A DNA stretch of 64,000 nucleotides from Amaranthus tricolor (taxonomy: Eukaryota; Streptophyta; Magnoliopsida; Caryophyllales; Amaranthaceae), in assembly GCF_026212465.1 (NCBI RefSeq), contig NC_080060.1, positions 16,474,195 through 16,538,194 on the forward strand. The letters are read 5' to 3'. Both the position numbers and the translations under genes were made by a program. Numbering within the stretch: the first letter of the stretch is position 1; the number at the start of each line of letters is the position of its first letter. This document shows positions 22,005-36,690 of this stretch, piece by piece. The notes beneath the pieces are model-generated. The model was not told the DNA's origin and did no database searches. It saw only the letters and a list, made by a program, of their open reading frames with translations.

Positions 22005-25000
22005 AAACAAACCAAGTTTGAGCAACTTTATGCGCGTAAGTTCCGAAAAATCATAAAAACCCATAAAATCACAGCTTAGCACTTAATTTCTAGCATATGA
22101 CTATGATTTTCTATTCTCACAACTTTAACACAATAATATATACCTAATAGTGTTGTGTGCCAAGTTTCGTGCAAAACAAACCAAGTTTCAGCTACTTTAT
22201 GCACGAAAGTGCCAAAAACTCTTTAAAACCCATAAAATCGAAACTTAGCAACTAATTTCTTGCATATGACTATGATTTTAAATTATAACCACTTCAACAA
22301 AATAATATATACCAAATAATGTTGTGTTCCATGGTTCGTGCAAAACAAACCACGTTTGAGCTACTTTATGCTCGAAAGTATAAAAAAAGCTTAAAAACCC
22401 ATAAAATGGCAACATAACACGTAATTTTTAGCATATGAGTAAGATTTTCAATTATAACCACTTCAACACAATAATTTATAACAAATAGTGTTGTGTGCCA
22501 AGTTTCGTGCAAAACAAACAAAGTTTGAGCTACTTTATGCGCGAAAGTGCCAAAAAATCATACAAACCCATAAAATCACAACTTAGCATTTAATTTCTAG
22601 CCTATGACTATGATTTTCTATTCTCACCACTTTAACACAATAATATATACCATATAGTGTTGTGTGCCAAGTTTCGTGCAAAACAAACCAAGTTTCAGCT
22701 ACTTTATGCACAAAAGTGCCAAAAACTCTTTAAAACCCATAAAATCGAAACTTAGCAAGTAATTCCTTGAATATGAATATGATTTTAAATTATAACCAAT
22801 TCAACACAATGATATATACTAAATAATATTGTGTGCCATGTTTCGTGCAAAACAAACCATGTTTGAGCTACTTTTTGCGCGAAAGTACAAAAAAAGCTTA
22901 AAAACCCATAAAATCGCAACATAACACGTAATTTTTAGCATATGACTATGATTTTCAATTCTAACCACTTCAACACAATAATTTATACCAAATAGTGTTG
23001 TGCCAAGTTTCGTGCAAAACAAACCAAGTTTTTCTTTGTGCGCGAAAGTGCAAAAAAATCATAAAAACCCATAAAATCACTACTTAGCACTTAATTTCTA
23101 ACATATGACTATTATTTTCTATTCTCACCACTTTAACACAATAATGTATACCAAATAGTGTTGTGTGCCAAGTTTCGTGCAAAACAAACCAAGTTTCAGC
23201 TACATTATGCGCGAAAGTGCCAAAAAAGCATAAAAACCCATAAAATCGCAACTTAGCACTTAATTTCTAGCATATGACTCTGATTTTTTATTCTCACCAC
23301 TTTAACACAATAATATAAACCAAATAGTGTTGTGTGCCAGGTGTCGTGCAAAACAAACCTTGTTTGAGGTACTTTATCCGCAAAAGTGCCCAAAAAGCAT
23401 AAAAACCCATAAAATCGCAACATAACACGTAATTTTTAGCAAATAGTGTTGTGAGCCATATTTCGTGCAAAACAAACAAAGTTTGAGCTACTTTATGCGC
23501 GAAAGTGCCAAAAAAGCATAAAAACCCTTAAAATCTCAACTTAGCACTTAATTTCTAGCATATGACTATGATTTTCTATTCTCACCACTTTTACACAATA
23601 ATATATACAAAATAGTGTTGTGTGCCAAGTTTCATGCAAAACAAACCATGTTTGAGCTACTTTATGGGCAAAAGTGGCAAAAAAGCTCAAAAACCCATAA
23701 AATCGCAACATAACACGTAATTTTTAGCATATAAATATGATTTTCAATTATAACCACTTCAACATAATAATATATTCCAAATAGTGTTGTGAGCCATGTT
23801 TCGTGGAAAACAAACCAAGTTTGAGCTACTTTATGCACGTAAGTGCAGAAAAATCATAAAAACCCACAAAATCACAACTTAGCACTTATTTTCTGGCATA
23901 TGACTATGATTTTCTATTCTCACAACTTTAACACAATAATATAAACCAAATAGTGTTGTGTGCCAAGTTTCGTGCATACAAACCAAGTTTGAGCTACTTT
24001 ATGCGCGTAAGTGCCGAAAAAGCTTAAAAACCCATGAAATCGAAACATAGCAAGTAATTTATTGCATATGACTATGAATTTAAATTATAACCACTTCAAC
24101 ACATTGATATATACCAAATAATGTTGTGAGCCATGTTTTGTGCAAAACAAACCAAGTTTGAGCAACTTTATGCGCGTAAGTTCCGAAAAATCATAAAAAC
24201 CCATAAAATCACAGCTTAGCACTTAATTTCTAGCATATGACTATGATTTTCTATTCTCACAACTTTAACACAATAATATATACCTAATAGTGTTGTGTGC
24301 CAAGTTTCGTGCAAAACAAACCAAGTTTCAGCTACTTTATGCACGAAAGTGCCAAAAACTCTTTAAAACCCATAAAATCGAAACTTAGCAACTAATTTCT
24401 TGCATATGACTATGATTTTAAATTATAACCACTTCAACAAAATAATATATACCAAATAATGTTGTGTTCCATGTTTCGTGCAAAACAAACCACGTTTGAG
24501 CTACTTTATGCTCGAAAGTATAAAAAAAGCTTAAAAACCCATAAAATGGCAACATAACACGTAATTTTTAGCATATGAGTAAGATTTTTCAATTATAACC
24601 ACTTCAACACAATAATTTATAACAAATAGTGTTGTGTGCCAAGTTTCGTGCAAAACAAACAAAGTTTGAGCTACTTTATGCGCGAAAGTGCCAAAAAATC
24701 ATACAAACCCATAAAATCACAACTTAGCATTTAATTTCTAGCCTATGACTATGATTTTCTATTCTCACCACTTTAACACAATAATATATACCATATAGTG
24801 TTGTGTGCCAAGTTTCGTGCAAAACAAACCAAGTTTCAGCTACTTTATGCACAAAAGTGCCAAAAACTCTTTAAAACCCATAAAATCGAAACTTAGCAAG
24901 TAATTCCTTGAATATGAATATGATTTTAAATTATAACCAATTCAACACAATGATATATACTAAATAATATTGTGTGCCATGTTTCGTGCAAAACAAACCA

Positions 25001-28000
25001 TGTTTGAGCTACTTTTTGCGCGAAAGTACAAAAAAAGCTTAAAAACCCATAAAATCGCAACATAACACGTAATTTTTAGCATATGACTATGATTTTCAAT
25101 TCTAACCACTTCAACACAATAATTTATACCAAATAGTGTTGTGCCAAGTTTCGTGCAAAACAAACCAAGTTTTTCTTTGTGCGCGAAAGTGCAAAAAAAT
25201 CATAAAAACCCATAAAATCACTACTTAGCACTTAATTTCTAACATATGACTATTATTTTCTATTCTCACCACTTTAACACAATAATGTATACCAAATAGT
25301 GTTGTGTGCCAAGTTTCGTGCAAAACAAACCAAGTTTCAGCTACATTATGCGCGAAAGTGCCAAAAAAGCATAAAAACCCATAAAATCGCAACTTAGCAC
25401 TTAATTTCTAGCATATGACTCTGATTTTTTATTCTCACCACTTTAACACAATAATATAAACCAAATAGTGTTGTGTGCCAGGTGTCGTGCAAAACAAACC
25501 TTGTTTGAGGTACTTTATCCGCAAAAGTGCCCAAAAAAGCATAAAAACCCATAAAATCGCAACATAACACGTAATTTTTAGCAAATAGTGTTGTGAGCCA
25601 TATTTCGTGCAAAACAAACAAAGTTTGAGCTACTTTATGCGCGAAAGTGCCAAAAAAGCATAAAAAACCCTTAAAATCTCAACTTAGCACTTAATTTCTA
25701 GCATATGACTATGATTTTCTATTCTCACCACTTTTACACAATAATATATACAAAATAGTGTTGTGTGCCAAGTTTCATGCAAAACAAACCATGTTTGAGC
25801 TACTTTATGGGCAAAAGTGGCAAAAAAGCTCAAAAAACCCATAAAATCGCAACATAACACGTAATTTTTAGCATATAAATATGATTTTCAATTATAACCA
25901 CTTCAACATAATAATATATTCCAAATAGTGTTGTGAGCCATGTTTCGTGGAAAACAAACCAAGTTTGAGCTACTTTATGCACGTAAGTGCAGAAAAATCA
26001 TAAAAACCCACAAAATCACAACTTAGCACTTATTTTCTGGCATATGACTATGATTTTCTATTCTCACAACTTTAACACAATAATATAAACCAAATAGTGT
26101 TGTGTGCCAAGTTTCGTGCATACAAACCAAGTTTGAGCTACTTTATGCGCGTAAGTGCCGAAAAAGCTTAAAAACCCATGAAATCGAAACATAGCAAGTA
26201 ATTTATTGCATATGACTATGAATTTAAATTATAACCACTTCAACACATTGATATATACCAAATAATGTTGTGTGCCAAGTTTCGTGCAAAACAAACCAAG
26301 TTTGAGCAACTTTATGCGCGTAAGTTCCGAAAAATCATAAAAACCCATAAAATCACAGCTTAGCACTTAATTTCTAGCATATGACTATGATTTTCTATTC
26401 TCACAACTTTAACACAATAATATATACCTAATAGTGTTGTGTGCCAAGTTTCGTGCAAAACAAACCAAGTTTCAGCTACTTTATGCACGAAAGTGCCAAA
26501 AACTCTTTAAAACCCATAAAATCGAAACTTAGCAACTAATTTCTTGCATATGACTATGATTTTAAATTATAACCACTTCAACAAAATAATATATACCAAA
26601 TAATGTTGTGTTCCATGTTTCGTGCAAAACAAACCACGTTTGAGCTACTTTATGCTCGAAAGTATAAAAAAAGCTTAAAAACCCATAAAATGGCAACATA
26701 ACACGTAATTTTTAGCATATGAGTAAGATTTTCAATTATAACCACTTCAACACAATAATTTATAACAAATAGTGTTGTGTGCCAAGTTTCGTGCAAAACA
26801 AACAAAGTTTGAGCTACTTTATGCGCGAAAGTGCCAAAAAATCATACAAACCCATAAAATCACAACTTAGCATTTAATTTCTAGCCTATGACTATGATTT
26901 TCTATTCTCACCACTTTAACACAATAATATATACCATATAGTGTTGTGTGCCAAGTTTCGTGCAAAACAAACCAAGTTTCAGCTACTTTATGCACAAAAG
27001 TGCCAAAAACTCTTTAAAACCCATAAAATCGAAACTTAGCAAGTAATTCCTTGAATATGAATATGATTTTAAATTATAACCAATTCAACACAATGATATA
27101 TACTAAATAATATTGTGTGCCATGTTTCGTGCAAAACAAACCATGTTTGAGCTACTTTTTGCGCGAAAGTACAAAAAAAGCTTAAAAACCCATAAAATCG
27201 CAACATAACACGTAATTTTTAGCATATGACTATGATTTTCAATTCTAACCACTTCAACACAATAATTTATACCAAATAGTGTTGTGCCAAGTTTCGTGCA
27301 AAACAAACCAAGTTTTTCTTTGTGCGCGAAAGTGCAAAAAAATCATAAAAACCCATAAAATCACTACTTAGCACTTAATTTCTAACATATGACTATTATT
27401 TTCTATTCTCACCACTTTAACACAATAATGTATACCAAATAGTGTTGTGTGCCAAGTTTCGTGCAAAACAAACCAAGTTTCAGCTACATTATGCGCGAAA
27501 GTGCCAAAAAAGCATAAAAACCCATAAAATCGCAACTTAGCACTTAATTTCTAGCATATGACTCTGATTTTTTATTCTCACCACTTTAACACAATAATAT
27601 AAACCAAATAGTGTTGTGTGCCAGGTGTCGTGCAAAACAAACCTTGTTTGAGGTACTTTATCCGCAAAAGTGCCCAAAAAGCATAAAAACCCATAAAATC
27701 GCAACATAACACGTAATTTTTAGCAAATAGTGTTGTGAGCCATATTTCGTGCAAAACAAACAAAGTTTGAGCTACTTTATGCGCGAAAGTGCCAAAAAAG
27801 CATAAAAACCCTTAAAATCTCAACTTAGCACTTAATTTCTAGCATATGACTATGATTTTCTATTCTCACCACTTTTACACAATAATATATACAAAATAGT
27901 GTTGTGTGCCAAGTTTCATGCAAAACAAACCATGTTTGAGCTACTTTATGGGCAAAAGTGGCAAAAAAGCTCAAAAACCCATAAAATCGCAACATAACAC

Positions 28001-31000
28001 GTAATTTTTAGCATATAAATATGATTTTCAATTATAACCACTTCAACATAATAATATATTCCAAATAGTGTTGTGAGCCATGTTTCGTGGAAAACAAACC
28101 AAGTTTGAGCTACTTTATGCACGTAAGTGCAGAAAAATCATAAAAACCCACAAAATCACAACTTAGCACTTATTTTCTGGCATATGACTATGATTTTCTA
28201 TTCTCACAACTTTAACACAATAATATAAACCAAATAGTGTTGTGTGCCAAGTTTCGTGCATACAAACCAAGTTTGAGCTACTTTATGCGCGTAAGTGCCG
28301 AAAAAGCTTAAAAACCCATGAAATCGAAACATAGCAAGTAATTTATTGCATATGACTATGAATTTAAATTATAACCACTTCAACACATTGATATATACCA
28401 AATAATGTTGTGTGCCAAGTTTCGTGCAAAACAAACCAAGTTTGAGCAACTTTATGCGCGTAAGTTCCGAAAAATCATAAAAACCCATAAAATCACAGCT
28501 TAGCACTTAATTTCTAGCATATGACTATGATTTTCTATTCTCACAACTTTAACACAATAATATATACCTAATAGTGTTGTGTGCCAAGTTTCGTGCAAAA
28601 CAAACCAAGTTTCAGCTACTTTATGCACGAAAGTGCCAAAAACTCTTTAAAACCCATAAAATCGAAACTTAGCAACTAATTTCTTGCATATGACTATGAT
28701 TTTAAATTATAACCACTTCAACAAAATAATATATACCAAATAATGTTGTGTTCCATGTTTCGTGCAAAACAAACCACGTTTGAGCTACTTTATGCTCGAA
28801 AGTATAAAAAAAGCTTAAAAACCCATAAAATGGCAACATAACACGTAATTTTTAGCATATGAGTAAGATTTTCAATTATAACCACTTCAACACAATAATT
28901 TATAACAAATAGTGTTGTGTGCCAAGTTTCGTGCAAAACAAACAAAGTTTGAGCTACTTTATGCGCGAAAGTGCCAAAAAATCATACAAACCCATAAAAT
29001 CACAACTTAGCATTTAATTTCTAGCCTATGACTATGATTTTCTATTCTCACCACTTTAACACAATAATATATACCATATAGTGTTGTGTGCCAAGTTTCG
29101 TGCAAAACAAACCAAGTTTCAGCTACTTTATGCACAAAAGTGCCAAAAACTCTTTAAAACCCATAAAATCGAAACTTAGCAAGTAATTCCTTGAATATGA
29201 ATATGATTTTAAATTATAACCAATTCAACACAATGATATATACTAAATAATATTGTGTGCCATGTTTCGTGCAAAACAAACCATGTTTGAGCTACTTTTT
29301 GCGCGAAAGTACAAAAAAAGCTTAAAAAACCCATAAAATCGCAACATAACACGTAATTTTTAGCATATGACTATGATTTTCAATTCTAACCACTTCAACA
29401 CAATAATTTATACCAAATAGTGTTGTGCCAAGTTTCGTGCAAAACAAACCAAGTTTTTCTTTGTGCGCGAAAGTGCAAAAAAATCATAAAAACCCATAAA
29501 ATCACTACTTAGCACTTAATTTCTAACATATGACTATTATTTTCTATTCTCACCACTTTAACACAATAATGTATACCAAATAGTGTTGTGTGCCAAGTTT
29601 CGTGCAAAACAAACCAAGTTTCAGCTACATTATGCGCGAAAGTGCCAAAAAAGCATAAAAACCCATAAAATCGCAACTTAGCACTTAATTTCTAGCATAT
29701 GACTCTGATTTTTTATTCTCACCACTTTAACACAATAATATAAACCAAATAGTGTTGTGTGCCAGGTGTCGTGCAAAACAAACCTTGTTTGAGGTACTTT
29801 ATCCGCAAAAGTGCCAAAAAAGCATAAAAACCCATAAAATCGCAACATAACACGTAATTTTTAGCAAATAGTGTTGTGAGCCATATTTCGTGCAAAACAA
29901 ACAAAGTTTGAGCTACTTTATGCGCGAAAGTGCCAAAAAAGCATAAAAACCCTTAAAATCTCAACTTAGCACTTAATTTCTAGCATATGACTATGATTTT
30001 CTATTCTCACCACTTTTACACAATAATATATACAAAATAGTGTTGTGTGCCAAGTTTCATGCAAAACAAACCATGTTTGAGCTACTTTATGGGCAAAAGT
30101 GGCAAAAAAGCTCAAAAACCCATAAAATCGCAACATAACACGTAATTTTTAGCATATAAATATGATTTTCAATTATAACCACTTCAACATAATAATATAT
30201 TCCAAATAGTGTTGTGAGCCATGTTTCGTGGAAAACAAACCAAGTTTGAGCTACTTTATGCACGTAAGTGCAGAAAAATCATAAAAACCCACAAAATCAC
30301 AACTTAGCACTTATTTTCTGGCATATGACTATGATTTTCTATTCTCACAACTTTAACACAATAATATAAACCAAATAGTGTTGTGTGCCAAGTTTCGTGC
30401 ATACAAACCAAGTTTGAGCTACTTTATGCGCGTAAGTGCCGAAAAAGCTTAAAAACCCATGAAATCGAAACATAGCAAGTAATTTTATTGCATATGACTA
30501 TGAATTTAAATTATAACCACTTCAACACATTGATATATACCCAAATAATGTTGTGTGCCAAGTTTCGTGCAAAACAAACCAAGTTTGAGCAACTTTATGC
30601 GCGTAAGTTCCGAAAAATCATAAAAACCCATAAAATCACAGCTTAGCACTTAATTTCTAGCATATGACTATGATTTTCTATTCTCACAACTTTAACACAA
30701 TAATATATACCTAATAGTGTTGTGTGCCAAGTTTCGTGCAAAACAAACCAAGTTTCAGCTACTTTATGCACGAAAGTGCCAAAAACTCTTTAAAACCCAT
30801 AAAATCGAAACTTAGCAACTAATTTCTTGCATATGACTATGATTTTAAATTATAACCACTTCAACAAAATAATATATACCAAATAATGTTGTGTTCCATG
30901 TTTCGTGCAAAACAAACCACGTTTGAGCTACTTTATGCTCGAAAGTATAAAAAAAGCTTAAAAACCCATAAAATGGTAACATAACACGTAATTTTTAGCA

Positions 31001-32716
31001 TATGAGTAAGATTTTCAATTATAACCACTTCAACACAATAATTTATAACAAATAGTGTTGTGTGCCAAGTTTCGTGCAAAACAAACAAAGTTTGAGCTAC
31101 TTTATGCGCGAAAGTGCCAAAAAATCATACAAACCCATAAAATCACAACTTAGCATTTAATTTCTAGCCTATGACTATGATTTTTCTATTCTCACCACTT
31201 TAACACAATAATATATACCATATAGTGTTGTGTGCCAAGTTTCGTGCAAAACAAACCAAGTTTCAGCTACTTTATGCACAAAAGTGCCAAAAACTCTTTA
31301 AAACCCATAAAATCGAAACTTAGCAAGTAATTCCTTGAATATGAATATGATTTTAAATTATAACCAATTCAACACAATGATATATACTAAATAATATTGT
31401 GTGCCATGTTTCGTGCAAAACAAACCATGTTTGAGCTACTTTTTGCGCGAAAGTACAAAAAAAGCTTAAAAACCCATAAAATCGCAACATAACACGTAAT
31501 TTTTAGCATATGACTATGATTTTCAATTCTAACCACTTCAACACAATAATTTATACCAAATAGTGTTGTGCCAAGTTTCGTGCAAAACAAACCAAGTTTT
31601 TCTTTGTGCGCGAAAGTGAAAAAAAATCATAAAAACCCATAAAATCACAACTTAGCACTTAATTTCTAACATATGACTATTATTTTCTATTCTCACCACT
31701 TTAACACAATAATGTATACCAAATAGTGTTGTGTGCCAAGTTTCGTGCAAAACAAACCAAGTTTCAGCTACATTATGCGCGAAAGTGCCAAAAAAGCATA
31801 AAAACCCATAAAATCGCAACTTAGCACTTAATTTCTAGCATATGACTCTGATTTTTTATTCTCACCACTTTAACACAATAATATAAACCAAATAGTGTTG
31901 TGTGCCAGGTGTCGTGCAAAACAAACCTTGTTTGAGGTACTTTATCCGCAAAAGTGCCAAAAAAGCATAAAAACCCATAAAATCGCAACATAACACGTAA
32001 TTTTTAGCAAATAGTGTTGTGAGCCATATTTCGTGCAAAACAAACAAAGTTTGAGCTACTTTATGCGCGAAAGTGCCAAAAAAGCATAAAAACCCTTAAA
32101 ATCTCAACTTAGCACTTAATTTCTAGCATATGACTATGATTTTCTATTCTCACCACTTTTACACAATAATATATACAAAATAGTGTTGTGTGCCAAGTTT
32201 CATGCAAAACAAACCATGTTTGAGCTACTTTATGGGCAAAAGTGGCAAAAAAGCTCAAAAACCCATAAAATCGCAACATAACACGTAATTTTTAGCATAT
32301 AAATATGATTTTCAATTATAACCACTTCAACATAATAATATATTCCAAATAGTGTTGTGAGCCATGTTTCGTGGAAAACAAACCAAGTTTGAGCTACTTT
32401 ATGCACGTAAGTGCAGAAAAATCATAAAAACCCACAAAATCACAACTTAGCACTTATTTTCTGGCATATGACTATGATTTTCTATTCTCACAACTTTAAC
32501 ACAATAATATAAACCAAATAGTGTTGTGTGCCAAGTTTCGTGCATACAAACCAAGTTTGAGCTACTTTATGCGCGTAAGTGCCGAAAAAGCTTAAAAACC
32601 CATGAAATCGAAACATAGCAAGTAATTTATTGCATATGACTATGAATTTAAATTATAACCACTTCAACACATTGATATATACCAAATAATGTTGTGTGCC
32701 AAGTTTCGTGCAAAAC
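22005..32716 (+). repeat. HOR B: five copies of a 2,142-bp unit
   Basis: Matching landmarks recur at offsets of 2,141, 2,143 and 4,284 (2 x 2,142). A minus-strand reading beginning at 23022, 25163, 27306 and 31590 is identical in each; the fourth copy is interrupted by one extra A near 29,325. Copies differ by rare substitutions and homopolymer indels, so amplification is recent. Every copy has one truncated monomer, where ATTTTTAGCAAATAGTG joins two phases (near 23,435, 25,576 and 27,719), a stable internal marker. Confidence 0.93.
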
Positions 32717-33690
32717 AAACCATGTTTGAGCTACTTTATGCCCGAAAGTACAAAAGAATCTTAAAAACCCATAAAATCGCAACATAACACCTAATTTTTA
32801 GCATATGACTATGATTTTAAATTCTAACCACTTCAACACAATAATTTATACCAAAGAGTTTTGTGTGCCAAGTTTCGTGCAAAACAAACCATGTTTGAGC
32901 TACTTTGTGCGCAAAAGTGCCAAAAAAAAATCATAAAAACCGATAAAATCATAATTTAGCACTAATTTCTAGCATATGACTCTTATTTTGTATTCTCAAC
33001 ACTTTTAAACAATAATATATACCAAACAGTGTTGTGTGCCATGTTTCGTGCAAAACAAACCTTGTTTGAGCTACTTTATGCGCAAAAGTGCCAAAAAAGC
33101 TTAAAAACCTATAAAATCGCAACATAACACGTAATGTTTAGCATATGACTATAATTTTTCCACTATAACCACTTCCACATAAGAATATATACCAAATAGT
33201 GTTGTGAGCCATATTTCGTGCAAAACAAACCAACTTATGCGCGAAAGTGCCAAAAAAGCATAAAAACCTATAAAATCTCAACTTAGCATTTAATTTCTAA
33301 CATATGACTATGATTTTCTATTGTCACCACTTTTACACAATAATATATACCAAATAATGTTTTGTGCCAAGTTTCTTGCAAAACAAACCATGTTTGAGCT
33401 ACTTTTTGCGCAAAAGTGCCAAAAAAGCTTAAAAACCCATAAAATCGCAACATAACACGTAATTTTTTAGCATATGACTATGATTTTCAATCATAACCAC
33501 TTCAACATAATAATATATTCCAAATAGTGTTGTGAGCCATGTTTCATGGAAAACAAACCAAGTTTGAGCTACTTTATGCGCGTAAGTGCCGGAAAAACCA
33601 TAAAAACCCATAAAATCACAACTTAGCACTTAATTTCTAGCATATGACTATGATTTTCTATTCTCACAACTTTAACACAATAATATATAC
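32700..33690 (+). repeat. Satellite module P, copy 1
   Basis: About six monomers following HOR B. Near-identical to 35,695-36,690, about 2.99 kb downstream; both share rare variants such as GCCCGAAAGTACAAAAGAAT and CATAACACCTAATTTTTA. Copy 1 has a short deletion near 33,222 (AAACCAACTTATGCG) that removes AGTTTGAGCTACTTT-like sequence still present in copy 2. Confidence 0.85.
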
Positions 33691-35120
33691 CAATAGTGTT
33701 GTGCGCCAAGTTTCGTGCAAAACAAACCAAGTTTGAGCTACTTTATGCGCGGAAAGTGCCAAAAAAGCATAAAAACCCATAAAATCACAACTTAGCACTT
33801 AATTTCTAGCGTATGACTATGATTTTCTATTCTCACCACTTTAACACAATAATGTATACGAAATAGTGTTGTGTGCCAAGTTTCGTGCAAAATAAACCAA
33901 GTTTCAGCTACTTTATGCGCGAAAGTGTTGAGTTGAGTGCAAGTTGTGTGAAAGGAAACCAAGTTTGAGCTACGTTATACGCGAAAGCGCAAAAAAAGCT
34001 TAAAAATCCATAAAATCGCAACTTAGAACGTAATTTCTAGCATATGACTCTAATTTTAAATTTAACAACTTCAACACAATAATATATACCAAATAGTTTT
34101 TTTGTGCGAAGTTTCGTGTAAAACAAACAAAGTTTGAGCTACTTTTTTTACGAAAGTGCCAAAAAAGCTTACGAACCCATGAAATCGAAACTTAGCACGA
34201 AATTTCTAGCAAATGACTAAGATTATCATTTATAACCATTTCAACACAATAATATATACTAAATAGTGTTGTGCACGATGTTTCGTGCAAAACAAACCAT
34301 GTTTGAGCTACTTTATACGCGAAAGTGAAAAAAACCGCTTAAAAACCCTTTAAATCGTAACTTAACACGTAATTTTTAGCATATGACTATGATTTTAAAT
34401 TATAACCACTTCAAAACAATAATATATATAGCAAATAGTTTTGTGTGCCAAGTTTCATGCAAAACAAACCAAGTTAGAGAGCTACTTTATGCTCGAAAGT
34501 GCCAAAAAAGCTTCAAAACAATTAAAATCCAAACTTAGCACGTAAGTTCTAGCATATGACTATAATTTTCAATTATAACCACTTCAACACTATAATATAT
34601 ACCAAATAGTGTTGTGTGCCAAGTTTCGTGCATACAAACCAAGTTTGAGCTACTTTATGCGCGTAAGTGCCGAAAAAGCTTAAAAACCCATGAAATCGAA
34701 ACTTAGCAAGTAATTTCTTGCATATGACTATGATTTTAAATTATAACCGCTTCAACACAATAATATATACCAAATAATGTTGTGTGCCAAGTTTCTTGCA
34801 AAACAAATCATGTTTGAACTACTTTATGCGCGAAAGTGCCAAAAAAGCTTAAACACCCATAAAATCGAAACTTAGTACGTAATTTCTAGCATATGACTTC
34901 TTCAATTCTAACCACTTCATAACAATAATATATACCAAATCGTGTTGAGTGCAAGTTTTGTGCAAAGGAAACCAAGTTTGAGCTACGTTATACGCGAAAG
35001 CGCAAAAAAATCATAAAAATCCATAAAATTGCAACTTAGAACGTAATTTCCAGCATATGACTATGATTTTCAATTCTAACCACTTCAACATAATACTATA
35101 TACCAAATAGTGTTCTGTGC
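33691..35120 (+). repeat. Satellite module M, copy 2
   Basis: Repeats the order of monomer variants of about 19,840-21,212 at an offset of about 13.9 kb. Shared features include the fused monomer (GCGAAAGTGTTGAGTTGAGT near 33,920) and the AACAATAATATATATAGC site near 34,415-34,435, the unexpanded form of the TA-tract site. It breaks off at the assembly gap in GTGTTCTGTGC, which corresponds to 21,202-21,212. Confidence 0.88.
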
Positions 35121-35220
35121 NNNNNNNNNNNNNNNNNNNNNNNNNNNNNNNNNNNNNNNNNNNNNNNNNNNNNNNNNNNNNNNNNNNNNNNNNNNNNNNN
35201 NNNNNNNNNNNNNNNNNNNN
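35121..35220. other. Assembly gap (100 N)
   Basis: Exactly 100 N within satellite, a placeholder length. The left flank corresponds to 21,212 and the right flank (TATGCGCAAAAGTGC) to about 21,860 of the first M module. By collinearity about 650 bp (four monomers) would be missing rather than 100. Confidence 0.98.
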
Positions 35221-36690
35221 TATGCGCAAAAGTGCCAAAAAAGCTTAAAAACCCATAAAATTGCAACATAACACGTAATTTTGAGCATATGACTATGATT
35301 TTCAATTATAACCACTTCAAAATAATAATATATTACAAATAGTGTTGTGAGCTATGTTTCGTGCAAAACAAACCAAGTTTGAGCTACTTTATGCGCGTAA
35401 GTGCCGAAAAAATCATAAAAACCCATAAAATCACAACTTAGCACTTAATTTCTAGCATATGACTATGATTTTCTATTCTCACAACTTTAACACAATAATA
35501 TATACCAAATAGTGTTGTGTGCCCAGTTTCGTGCAAAACAAACCAAGTTTCAGCTACTTTATGCGCGAAAGTGCCAAAAACTCTTTAAAACCCATAAAAT
35601 CGAAACTTAGCAAGTAATTTATTGCATATGACTATGAATTTAAATTATAAACACTTCAACACAATGATATATACCAAATAATGTTGTGTCCCAAGTTTCG
35701 TGCAAAACAAACCATGTTTGAGCTACTTTATGCCCGAAAGTACAAAAGAATCTTAAAAACCCATAAAATCGCAACATAACACCTAATTTTTAAAATATGA
35801 CTATGATTTTAAATTCTAACCACTTCAACACAATAATTTATACCAAATAGTATTGTGTGCCAAGTTTCGTGCAAAACAAACCATGTTTGAGCTACGTTAT
35901 GCGCGAAAGTGCCAAAAAATAATAAAAACCGATAAAATCATAACTTAGCACTTAATTTCTAGCATATGACTCTTATTTTGTATTCTCAGCACTTTTAAAC
36001 AATAATATATACCAAACAGTGTTGTGTGCCATGTTTCGTGCAAAACAAACCTTGATTGAGCTACTTTATGCGCAAAAGTGCCAAAAAAGCTTAAAAACCC
36101 ATAAAATCGCAACATAACACGTAATGTTTAGCATATGACTATAATTTTCAACTATAACCACTTCCACATAAGAATATATACCAAATAGTGTTGTGAGCCA
36201 TATTTCGTGCAAAACAAACCAAGTTTGAGCTACTTTATGCGCGAAAGTGCCAAAAAAGCATAAAAGCACATAAAATCTCAACGTAGCATTTAATTTCTAG
36301 CATATGACTATGATTTTCTAATGTCACCACTTTTACACAATAATATATACCAAATAATGTTTTGTGCCAAGTTTCTTGCAAAACAAACCATGTTTGAGCT
36401 ACTTTATGCGCAAAAGTGCAAAAAACCTTAAAAACCCATAAAATCAAAACATAACACGTAATTTTTAGCATATGACTATGATTTTCAATCATAACCACTT
36501 CAACATAATAATATATTCCAAATAGTGTTGTGAGCCATGTTTCGTGGAAAACAATCCAAGTTTGAGCTACTTTATGCGCGTATGTTCCGAAAAACCATAA
36601 AAACCCATAAAATCACAACTTAGCACTTAATTTCTAGCATATGACTATGATTTTCTATTCTCACAACTTTAACACAATAATATATACCAA
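35221..36690 (+). repeat. Reduced HOR B block and module P, copy 2
   Basis: After the gap about three monomers resemble the first two and the last monomer of HOR B (35,340-35,690). Module P copy 2 (35,695-36,690) follows. The order M-B-P is therefore the same as in 19,840-33,690, but the B part is reduced to a fraction of one unit. Confidence 0.8.
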
